Part shown: positions 1-5,219 of the stretch, one piece after another
Numbering within the stretch: position 1 is the first letter of the stretch
Layout of the letters: every line of letters begins with the position of its first letter
Assembly: GCA_009777435.1 (NCBI GenBank)
Contig: WRLW01000109.1
Span: forward strand, 1-5,700
Source of the DNA: Oscillospiraceae bacterium
GTDB taxonomy: Bacteria; Bacillota; Clostridia; Oscillospirales; UBA929
Direction of reading: 5' to 3'
DNA length: 5,700 nucleotides
Made by a program: the position numbers and the translations under genes
Notes under the pieces: model-generated
Told to the model about the DNA's origin: nothing
The model's database searches: none
What the model saw: the letters and a program-made list of their open reading frames with translations, nothing else

Positions 1-864
1 GGGCTTGTCGGTGCCGTATTTCAGCATACACTCGGCAAACGGTATGCGCTTAAAGGGCGCCGCGCTGACCCTCTTGCCCGAAAATTCCGTAAAAGTGTCA
101 TACAGAACCTTTTCGGCGACCTCGAAAACATCCTCCTGCGTCGCGAACGACATCTCAAAATCCAACTGATAGAACTCCCCCGGCGAGCGGTCGGCCCGCG
201 CGTCCTCATCCCTGAAGCACGGCGCGATTTGGTAGTATCTGTCAAAGCCGGAGGCCATGAGCAGCTGCTTGAACTGCTGCGGGGCCTGCGGCAGCGCGTA
301 AAACATCCCGTGGTGCTTGCGGCTGGGCACCAAATAGTCGCGCGCGCCCTCCGGCGACGACGCCGTGAGGATAGGCGTTTGAATCTCAATAAACCCCAAT
401 TCCTCCATCTTGCGCCGCAGGAACCGCGTTATCTCAAAGCGCGTCACAATGTTTTTATGGACGGCGGGATTGCGCAAATCCAAAAAACGGTATTTAAGCC
501 GCACGTCTTCTCTGGTCTGCGTTGATTCTCCCACGTCGAACGGCATCTGGCGGGCCGGCCGGCTCAGAATATCAACAGTCTCGACCCTCAGCTCAACCTC
601 TCCGGTCTCTATTTTGGGATTTACCGTGTCGCTTGAGCGCTCGGACAAAACGCCCTCGGCCGAAATGACGCACTCGCGCCCAAGCCCCTTGGCCAGCGCC
701 TCGTCGTGAAATACGATCTGCGTCGTGCCGTAATGATCCCTCAGATCCGCGAAAACCACTCCGCCGTGGTCGCGTATGGTGTCAATCCATCCGGCCAGCC
801 TTACCCGCCGGCCCACACCGTCTTTGCGCAGTTCGCCGCAGTTATGCGTTCTGTACCTGTTCAT
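1..864 (-). CDS. aspS: Aspartyl-tRNA synthetase, N-terminal part (runs off the left edge)
   Basis: This cytoplasmic class II aminoacyl-tRNA synthetase uses ATP to attach aspartate to tRNA. The visible 288 residues hold the N-terminal OB-fold that reads the anticodon (about 1-105, with GWIDTIRDHGGVVFADLRD at 25-43). The start of the catalytic core follows: motif 1 region about 142-165, the flipping-loop sequence SSPEGARDYLVPSR at 169-182, ALPQAPQQFKQLLM at 190-203, and motif 2 FRDED at 217-221 followed by RADRSPGEFYQLDFEMSF. The bacterial insertion domain has only just begun, and motif 3 lies outside the window; family members are about 590 residues. The ATG at 864 is preceded by AGAGGG at 871-876 with 6-base spacing. 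His33 matches the histidine found in non-discriminating AspRS of Pseudomonas type, where discriminating enzymes such as that of E. coli have Leu. Expression is controlled by the T-box leader immediately upstream. The identification is very secure; the tRNA specificity is inferred. Confidence 0.97.
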   Translation of the reverse strand, partial: MNRYRTHNCGELRKDGVGRRVRLAGWIDTIRDHGGVVFADLRDHYGTTQIVFHDEALAKGLGRECVISAEGVLSERSSDTVNPKIETGEVELRVETVDILSRPARQMPFDVGESTQTREDVRLKYRFLDLRNPAVHKNIVTRFEITRFLRRKMEELGFIEIQTPILTASSPEGARDYLVPSRKHHGMFYALPQAPQQFKQLLMASGFDRYYQIAPCFRDEDARADRSPGEFYQLDFEMSFATQEDVFEVAEKVLYDTFTEFSGKRVSAAPFKRIPFAECMLKYGTDKP

Positions 865-886
865 GCCAATCCCTCTCAATAGCTGA

Positions 887-921
887 AAAAATAAGCCCTC
901 AAAAACAACAGTTTTTGAGGG
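887..921 (-). terminator. Intrinsic terminator of the aspS T-box leader
   Basis: CCCTCAAAAAC (921-911), loop TGTT (910-907) and GTTTTTGAGGG (906-896) form a perfect 11-bp hairpin. It is followed by CTTATTTTTT on the minus strand. Its 5' arm shares CCC with the antiterminator, which is the expected switch geometry for transcriptional attenuation. It ends 22 bases before the aspS start codon. Confidence 0.93.
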
Positions 922-1143
922 ACGGGACAAATCCCGCGGTGCCACCCACATTGGCGCGCGAACGCGCCCAGCTTTTATATTCAGTTGCGCGCGGAAAGGT
1001 GTTGCCCGTTCCACTACTCCCCCAATCGGCGCTTTCAGCCAGCGGGCCATACCCGGGAAATAACGTACTGCCGCTTGGCGCCGAATCTCTGTTGGGGTTT
1101 CCAAAAAGACGGGGGCCCTTCTTGGGGTCATTTTCAAAATCCT
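887..1143 (-). promoter_or_regulatory. T-box riboswitch leader of aspS
   Basis: This transcribed leader senses uncharged tRNA and controls read-through into aspS. The diagnostic T-box GGGTGGCACCGCGG is at 947-934. In the antiterminator, GGG 947-945 pairs with CCC 921-919, the 7-base bulge TGGCACC follows, and GCGGGA 937-932 pairs with TCCCGT 927-922. CCC 921-919 is also the foot of the terminator, so the two structures exclude each other. The bulge reads UGGC, complementary to GCCA tRNA ends, so the cognate tRNA has discriminator G73, as tRNA-Asp and tRNA-Asn do. A stem III hairpin GGCGCG-TTCG-CGCGCC (968-953) sits just upstream. Stem I is suggested by CCCCAA 1097-1092 with TTGGGG 1025-1020, the AGAGA bulge 1090-1086, CGGCGC 1083-1078 with GCGCCG 1032-1027, and the GGCTGAAAG terminal-loop motif. 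The specifier is uncertain: AAC at 1010-1008 is the best-placed candidate. The 5' end is estimated from the promoter. Confidence 0.93.
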
Positions 1144-1148
1144 TGCCA

Positions 1149-1177
1149 ATAGTATCACACGCAGTCCGGTTTGTCAA
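1149..1177 (-). promoter_or_regulatory. Sigma-A type promoter for aspS
   Basis: Read on the minus strand, a consensus -35 box TTGACA (1177-1172) is followed after exactly 17 bases by a -10 box TACTAT (1154-1149), one mismatch from TATAAT. Transcription would start near 1141-1143, giving a leader of about 250 bases before terminator read-through, as expected for a T-box. No other gene lies between this promoter and aspS. Confidence 0.87.
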
Positions 1178-1268
1178 CACCAATTCAAGAACGCCGCGCG
1201 GCGGGCAGGGCGTGAATGGCGGCCGCACAACACCACACCGGCGCAGCGAATTTCGACAAACCCTGTAG

Positions 1269-1287
1269 GGACGCACAGTGTGCGTCC
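1269..1287. repeat. Short palindromic element with 9-base arms
   Basis: GGACGCACA (1269-1277) and TGTGCGTCC (1279-1287) are perfect inverted arms around a single G. The core sits in the context CCCTGTAGGGACGC, and no T-run follows on either strand, so an efficient intrinsic terminator is unlikely. From general familiarity, short elements of the type GTAGGGACG...CGTCC recur between genes in some Clostridia genomes. That resemblance is recollection, not something this single copy can prove. Confidence 0.5.
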
Positions 1288-1371
1288 GCGGTTCATTTTA
1301 CCACAAAGCGCGCGTCCGGTAGAAGCACCGCAGGGCGTGAGCCGCGCGATATAACGGTTCACTTTTTATGG

Positions 1372-1387
1372 TTTATCGGCATAAACA
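1372..1387. promoter_or_regulatory. Operator-like dyad next to the DUF975 promoter
   Basis: GTTTAT (1372-1377), CGGC and ATAAAC (1382-1387) form a perfect 6-base inverted repeat. It ends one base before the -35 box of the plus-strand promoter. The position suits a regulator-binding site or a small cruciform, but the arms are short and AT-rich and may be chance. Confidence 0.25.
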
Positions 1388-1388
1388 C

Positions 1389-1418
1389 TTGACGCGCGAA
1401 AGAAATATATGGTAATAT
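1389..1418 (+). promoter_or_regulatory. Probable sigma-A promoter for the DUF975 gene
   Basis: TTGACG (1389-1394) and TAATAT (1413-1418) are separated by 18 bases, each with one mismatch to the sigma-A consensus. Transcription would start near 1425, leaving a 5' leader of about 30 bases before the start codon. The AT-rich stretch 1399-1438 stands out from the GC-rich surroundings, as expected of a promoter. Confidence 0.65.
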
Positions 1419-1454
1419 TTAAGTGAAATATCTTTAACGGGGAGGCGTTTATCT

Positions 1455-2099
1455 GTGACCATGAAAACGAGACAGGAGATAAAAGAGCTGGCCAAGCAGG
1501 CCATGAAGGAACAGCAGGGGACGTGTATACTTATCGCGCTGTTAGTCGCGGCGGCGGGCATTATCGGCAGCTTATTAGGCCTTACGCCTATCATCGGGCC
1601 CATGATCTCGATAGTCGTCTCACTGTGTCTGATTGTCGTCAACGTCGGCTTGTGCGGCGCGTTCGTCTCCGTATGGCGCAGGCAGAAAATCGACGTCGTA
1701 GCGCCGTTTGAGACCTTGAAGGTCAACTTCGCGCGCAAACTGGGCGGCATGTATTGGATGGCTCTGTGGACTCTCCTGTGGACGTATTTGTTTATTATCC
1801 CCGGAATCATCAAGGGCCTCGCGTATTCCATGACCCCTTATATTTTGGCCGACTGCCCCAACGTCACCGCGACAGACGCGCTCAAGCTTTCCATGCGCAT
1901 GACCAAAGGGTACAAGGGCGAGCTGTTTGTCTTTCACCTCAGCTATATCGGATGGTGGCTGTTATCCGCCCTGACGTTCGGTATCCTGACTCTTGTGTAT
2001 GTGACGCCTTATTACAGCACGGCGATGGCGGGCTACTATGAGGAATTGCGCGAAAGAGCGGTCGCCTCCGGCGCTTTAAGGGCTGAGGAGCTGGCGTAG
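1455..2099 (+). CDS. DUF975 family integral membrane protein
   Basis: This 214-residue polytopic membrane protein belongs to the DUF975 family, common in Bacillota and without an established function. A short cytoplasmic-looking amphipathic N-terminus (1-22) is followed by hydrophobic segments at about 24-43, 45-75, 97-118 and 155-188, and a charged C-terminal tail. Family-typical sequence is clear in the middle: IIPGIIKGLAYSMTPYILAD (114-133), then a stretch resembling the family's A-x-x-A-L-K-L-S-x-x-M-x-K-G pattern (138-152) and SYIGWWLLSALTFGILTLVY (163-182). GTG at 1455 is preferred as start because GGGGAGG (1439-1445) lies 9 bases upstream; ATG at 1461 would be 15 bases away. The gene is transcribed alone from its own promoter and ends at a hairpin terminator. 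It diverges from aspS, and nothing nearby suggests a pathway. Confidence 0.9.
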   Translation: MTMKTRQEIKELAKQAMKEQQGTCILIALLVAAAGIIGSLLGLTPIIGPMISIVVSLCLIVVNVGLCGAFVSVWRRQKIDVVAPFETLKVNFARKLGGMYWMALWTLLWTYLFIIPGIIKGLAYSMTPYILADCPNVTATDALKLSMRMTKGYKGELFVFHLSYIGWWLLSALTFGILTLVYVTPYYSTAMAGYYEELRERAVASGALRAEELA

Positions 2100-2115
2100 G
2101 AATCATAGGTATCAA

Positions 2116-2145
2116 AGGGGCAAGCGTGACGCTTGCCCCTATTTT
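2116..2145 (+). terminator. Hairpin terminator between convergent genes
   Basis: AGGGGCAAGCG (2116-2126) and CGCTTGCCCCT (2130-2140) form a perfect 11-bp stem with loop TGA, followed by ATTTTAT on the plus strand. It terminates the DUF975 transcript. The minus-strand operon runs into the same stem, where the DUF3810 stop codon (2141-2139) overlaps it. After the stem, the minus strand has only TTTGAT, so termination in that direction is probably weaker. Confidence 0.85.
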
Positions 2146-3239
2146 ATCATTCCGCGCGCCTTGAGATCCGAAACCAGCAGGTCGGTCACCATACCGTAAC
2201 TGCTCACGCCCTCGGGCTGGCCCATAGTTTTAAGATAAGCGTCGTTAACGGCCTCGCCCGCCTCGCTGAACACGCCGCCAAACGCCTCCTCGTAATACTC
2301 ATAATGCTCCCTCACACGCCCCATATCGGCCAGAACGCCTTCCTCCAAGCCATCCCATACAGCCCACGCCAAAAACGGGTCGGCGGCGGACAGCGCGTTG
2401 GAAACATGTATAAACGCCACAAACGCGCCCGCATAACGCACGGACGGCTCGTCCGAACGCCTGCACGCCAATATGCCGATTAAATTAGCCTCGTCCTCGG
2501 CGGCCGCGCCCTGACGGTGCGCCGTCTCATGGGCCATGGTGAACGCTATGCTGGGCCACGGGGTGTCGGGGTTTACGCAGCTTTCGGCCGTCCACGGTAT
2601 ATATATGCCCGAAACGCCGGTATAGGATTGCAGCGGCCAGAAGGTGATGCGCTTGACTTTAGCGCCGTGTGGCGTAAAAAAGCCGTAGGCTTCGGCGAGC
2701 GACCTGTAAGCTTGGGCTACGCCGTCGCGCGCCTCGCCGAATGTCGGCGGAAGCATCCGCAGGTCGTCGCCGCGCGGTACGGCCAGCGACGTCTCGTTCA
2801 GCTCGCCGCCCAGTATAAACGCGGCGGCGGCCAGCGTTTCTTTGGAATAAGGATCGCGCGTGTAGCCCATCCGCGCCGCCGGCCCCGGCAGAGAGTAATT
2901 AAGGCCCCACAGCCATATAAACAGCGCGGCGGCCGCGCCCGTCCAGACGAGCGTCACCGCCGCCGCGCGCGATATGCCGCGCCCGCCGCCGCGTACGGCC
3001 CTTATAACAGCGCGCGCCCAATATACGGCCGCGGTCACGGCCAGCGCCGCTATCAGCAGCTCACCCGCGCTGAACGGCACAAAGCCCGTGGCATACGACA
3101 ACACCATGCCCGCGTTCCGCGACCAGACCGGAAACCAGCGCTCAAACAGCCCCGGCCTGACCGAGGCGAGCGCGAACGGCGCGGCGGCGGACGCCCACAG
3201 GCACACCGCCCAAATATAAAGCCGGCGCGTCCTATTCAT
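2139..3239 (-). CDS. DUF3810 family membrane protein with an HExxH zinc motif
   Basis: This 366-residue protein is probably a membrane-anchored zinc metallopeptidase of the DUF3810 family; its substrate is unknown. The N-terminal third has hydrophobic segments at about 8-26, 58-78 and 92-114, joined by RWFPVWSRNAGMVLSYATGF (34-53) and VPFSAGELL (54-62), as in the family. The C-terminal part is soluble and carries HETAH at 237-241, giving two zinc ligands and the catalytic Glu238. EDEAN at 248-252 follows and probably supplies the third ligand (Glu248 or Glu250), so this is a gluzincin-like arrangement. GVSGIYIPWT (208-217), just before the motif, is also family-typical. The ATG at 3239 overlaps the end of the QueG-like gene by 8 bases and has GGGGGA (3250-3245) at 5-base spacing. 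It is the last gene of the dnaG-rpoD operon in this window. The family assignment is confident; the peptidase activity is inferred from the motif. Confidence 0.88.
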   Translation of the reverse strand: MNRTRRLYIWAVCLWASAAAPFALASVRPGLFERWFPVWSRNAGMVLSYATGFVPFSAGELLIAALAVTAAVYWARAVIRAVRGGGRGISRAAAVTLVWTGAAAALFIWLWGLNYSLPGPAARMGYTRDPYSKETLAAAAFILGGELNETSLAVPRGDDLRMLPPTFGEARDGVAQAYRSLAEAYGFFTPHGAKVKRITFWPLQSYTGVSGIYIPWTAESCVNPDTPWPSIAFTMAHETAHRQGAAAEDEANLIGILACRRSDEPSVRYAGAFVAFIHVSNALSAADPFLAWAVWDGLEEGVLADMGRVREHYEYYEEAFGGVFSEAGEAVNDAYLKTMGQPEGVSSYGMVTDLLVSDLKARGMIK

Positions 3240-4065
3240 TGCCGTCCCCCGTGTATCGCATATTACGTTCCAGCAAATGAAGCCTGTCGGAGTAATGCCT
3301 GTCCGTCGGCATCGAGGGGCCGCCGAGACCGGACGGTCTGACGCGGCTTATTACGTTTTCCAAAAACTCAGGCAACGGGGTTTTGGGTACGTTTTGGTTG
3401 TGCGGGCACGCCTGCTGGCAGATATCACAGCCCCATATATACGGCGTCAGCCTCAGCGTTTCAAGCCGCGCGGAATCGCTGTTTTGCGTGATGTGCGAGA
3501 TACAGCGCTCACGGTCGAACACCCGCCGCTCCCCGTCCCGTGATATGGCGCCCGTCGGGCACGCGGACTCACAGGCGGGCGCGCCGTCACAGCCGTTACA
3601 GTATCCGAGCGGCTGTGATAAGGGCAGGCGGCTGTCGCACAGCACGGCGCTCAAAGCGATATACGAGCCGTATGTACCGTCGATCGCGAGTCCGTGACGG
3701 CCCGTGAACGCTACTCCCGCCAGGCGCGCGGCTTCGACAATGGGCAGCGGCCAGCCGTTTTTGAGGGGATGGAAGCGCGCGCCCTGAAACGCCGCGCTCA
3801 TCGCGCCGGCGGCGGCGCTGACGCGGCGGAACACAGCCATATGGTAATCGGCGGCGCGCGCGAACTGCGCGATCATACCGCCGCGCGCGGCGCCTGAAGG
3901 GTTATCCTCACCCGTGAAAAACGGGAACGAGCCTACTATGGCGCAAAGCGGCTCAAAGGGCAGCGCGGCCATACGCTCGCTCATGCGCCGGGTCATAAAC
4001 GGGCGCAGGGCGCCAACCTCACACACGCCCGCGCCCGCCGCGCCGTTTTCAAGCAGTATATCCAC
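3232..4065 (-). CDS. QueG-like double 4Fe-4S protein (epoxyqueuosine reductase family)
   Basis: The relatives that act in queuosine synthesis reduce epoxyqueuosine on tRNA using cobalamin and two 4Fe-4S clusters. All eight cluster cysteines are present: C156, C159, C165, C169, C188, C213, C216 and C220, in the contexts CNGCDGAPACESACPTGAI, RERCISH and WGCDICQQACPHN. LAGVAFTGRHGLAI (115-128) matches the QueG core AGLGWTGKHSL. Two features are unusual. The first motif is C-x2-C-x5-C-x3-CP, where QueG has C-x2-C-x2-C. By my alignment, the catalytic Asp of E. coli QueG falls on Asn103. At 277 residues it is shorter than QueG (about 340-380) and resembles a short clostridial subfamily of uncertain role. 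The start is GTG at 4065, whose first base is the last base of the rpoD stop (TAGTG). No strong ribosome binding site is visible, which implies re-initiation. Family membership is confident; queuosine activity is doubtful. Confidence 0.85.
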   Translation of the reverse strand: MDILLENGAAGAGVCEVGALRPFMTRRMSERMAALPFEPLCAIVGSFPFFTGEDNPSGAARGGMIAQFARAADYHMAVFRRVSAAAGAMSAAFQGARFHPLKNGWPLPIVEAARLAGVAFTGRHGLAIDGTYGSYIALSAVLCDSRLPLSQPLGYCNGCDGAPACESACPTGAISRDGERRVFDRERCISHITQNSDSARLETLRLTPYIWGCDICQQACPHNQNVPKTPLPEFLENVISRVRPSGLGGPSMPTDRHYSDRLHLLERNMRYTGDGNE

Positions 4066-5177
4066 TAATTCAAAAAGTCTTTTAGCTTCTTGGAGCGGCT
4101 CGGATGGCGCAGCTTGCGCAATGCCTTGGCCTCTATTTGGCGTATGCGTTCGCGCGTCACCTGAAACTCACGCCCGACTTCCTCAAGCGTGCGTGTGCGG
4201 CCGTCCTCGATGCCAAAGCGCAGCCTCAGCACCTTTTCCTCACGCTGTGTCAGCGTCCCAAGCACATCGACGAGCTGTTCCTTGAGCAGCGTGTACGACG
4301 CGGCCTCGGCAGGCTCGGACGCGTCCTCGTCGGGGATGAAGTCGCCCAGATGCGAATCCTCCTCCTCGCCGATGGGGGTTTCAAGGGAGACCGGCTCCTG
4401 CGCTATTTTCATTATGTCGCGCACCTTTTCGATGTTCATGTTCATCTCGGCGGCGATTTCCTCAGGGGTCGGGTCATGGCCCAGCTCCTGAAGAAGCTGC
4501 CGCGATACGCGTATCACCTTATTTATGGTTTCTACCATATGGACGGGTATGCGTATGGTGCGGGCCTGATCCGCGATGGCGCGCGTGATGGCCTGGCGTA
4601 TCCACCATGTGGCGTATGTGGAGAACTTATATCCCTTTGTGTGGTCGAATTTTTCGACGGCCTTGATAAGCCCGAGGTTGCCCTCCTGTATCAAGTCCAA
4701 GAACAGCATACCGCGGCCGACGTAGCGCTTTGCGATACTGACGACAAGGCGCAGGTTGGCTTCGGCAAGCCATATCTTCGCGCGTTCGTCGCCGTTGCAC
4801 ATGCGCTCCGCAAGCTCGATTTCCTCCGAGGCGGACAGCAAATCGACCTTCCCGATCTCCTTGAGATACATGCGTACCGGGTCGTCAATGTTAAAGCCTT
4901 CCATCAGCGTCTCGGGATCGACAAGCTCCTCGGGGGGTATCTCGTCAACCTCGTCCAAATCCTCCGGCGGCTCTTCAGGAATATCGTCGAGATATTCCTC
5001 GACCTGCAACTCGATGCCCAAGCCCTCAAGCGTGTCATAGAGCCTGTCGATCTGTTCCGGGTTCATATCAAGGTCTTCCAGCGCGTCCATCAATTCCTTG
5101 GTGGTCAGCTTGCCTTTTTTCTTACCAGTCTCGATAAGCTCCTTGATGGCGTTTTTTTTATCTTCCGCGTTGCTCAT
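4065..5177 (-). CDS. rpoD: Primary RNA polymerase sigma factor (sigma-70/SigA)
   Basis: This housekeeping sigma factor directs RNA polymerase to -10/-35 promoters. Numbering from an upstream ATG at 5189 (374 residues), a short region 1.1-like helical segment (10-65) is followed by an acidic linker (64-95). Region 1.2 starts at DPVRMYLKEIG (103-113). Region 2 holds NLRLVVSIAKRY (145-156), GLIKAVEKFD (173-182) and the -10 reading YATWWIRQAITRAI (192-205). Region 3 covers about 216-292. Region 4 holds LTQREEKVLRLRFGI (313-327) and the -35 helix-turn-helix EEVGREFQVTRERIRQIEAK (336-355). I chose ATG 5177 because the ribosome binding site GGGAGG (5195-5190) lies 12 bases before it; for ATG 5189 the site directly abuts the codon. 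The length is normal for SigA of Bacillota. It lies 42 bases after dnaG, the conserved macromolecular synthesis pairing. Confidence 0.97.
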   Translation of the reverse strand: MSNAEDKKNAIKELIETGKKKGKLTTKELMDALEDLDMNPEQIDRLYDTLEGLGIELQVEEYLDDIPEEPPEDLDEVDEIPPEELVDPETLMEGFNIDDPVRMYLKEIGKVDLLSASEEIELAERMCNGDERAKIWLAEANLRLVVSIAKRYVGRGMLFLDLIQEGNLGLIKAVEKFDHTKGYKFSTYATWWIRQAITRAIADQARTIRIPVHMVETINKVIRVSRQLLQELGHDPTPEEIAAEMNMNIEKVRDIMKIAQEPVSLETPIGEEEDSHLGDFIPDEDASEPAEAASYTLLKEQLVDVLGTLTQREEKVLRLRFGIEDGRTRTLEEVGREFQVTRERIRQIEAKALRKLRHPSRSKKLKDFLN

Positions 5178-5219
5178 ATGACTGCTCATCCTCCCGTGTA
5201 AATTAACCCGAACGCGGTG

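Larger units (their letters stand above)
1178..1388. other. Gene-free spacer between the divergent aspS and DUF975 promoters
   Basis: About 210 bases between the two divergent promoters carry no credible gene. Short open frames exist on both strands, but they lack ribosome binding sites and resemble nothing I recognise. The stretch holds a 19-base palindrome (1269-1287), an 11-base direct repeat GCAGGGCGTGA at 1205-1215 and 1330-1340, and a hairpin-forming dyad at 1372-1387. I see no tRNA, attachment site or transposase remnant. Confidence 0.55.

Noticed and set aside
899..1276. Open frames of about 120 codons on both strands over the aspS leader
   Set aside because: The region is explained by the T-box riboswitch, its terminator and its promoter; the frames cut across these structures.
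1269..1287. Palindrome considered as an intrinsic terminator
   Set aside because: No run of T follows the stem on either strand, and no gene ends nearby.
1280..1360. A possible tRNA, suggested by GGTTCATTTTACC
   Set aside because: No acceptor stem, anticodon arm or T-arm pairing can be built around it.
1174..1362. A 62-codon minus-strand frame in the spacer upstream of aspS
   Set aside because: It has no ribosome binding site, runs through the palindrome, ends on the aspS -35 box and resembles no protein I know.
2517..3341. A 274-codon plus-strand open frame rich in Arg, Pro and Gly
   Set aside because: It lies opposite the DUF3810 gene and the end of the QueG-like gene, has a composition typical of a GC-rich shadow, and shows no motif.
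4104..5201. A 365-codon open frame on the plus strand across rpoD
   Set aside because: It is the antisense shadow of a certain sigma-70 gene. The translation has no recognisable domain, and long antisense frames are expected in GC-rich DNA.
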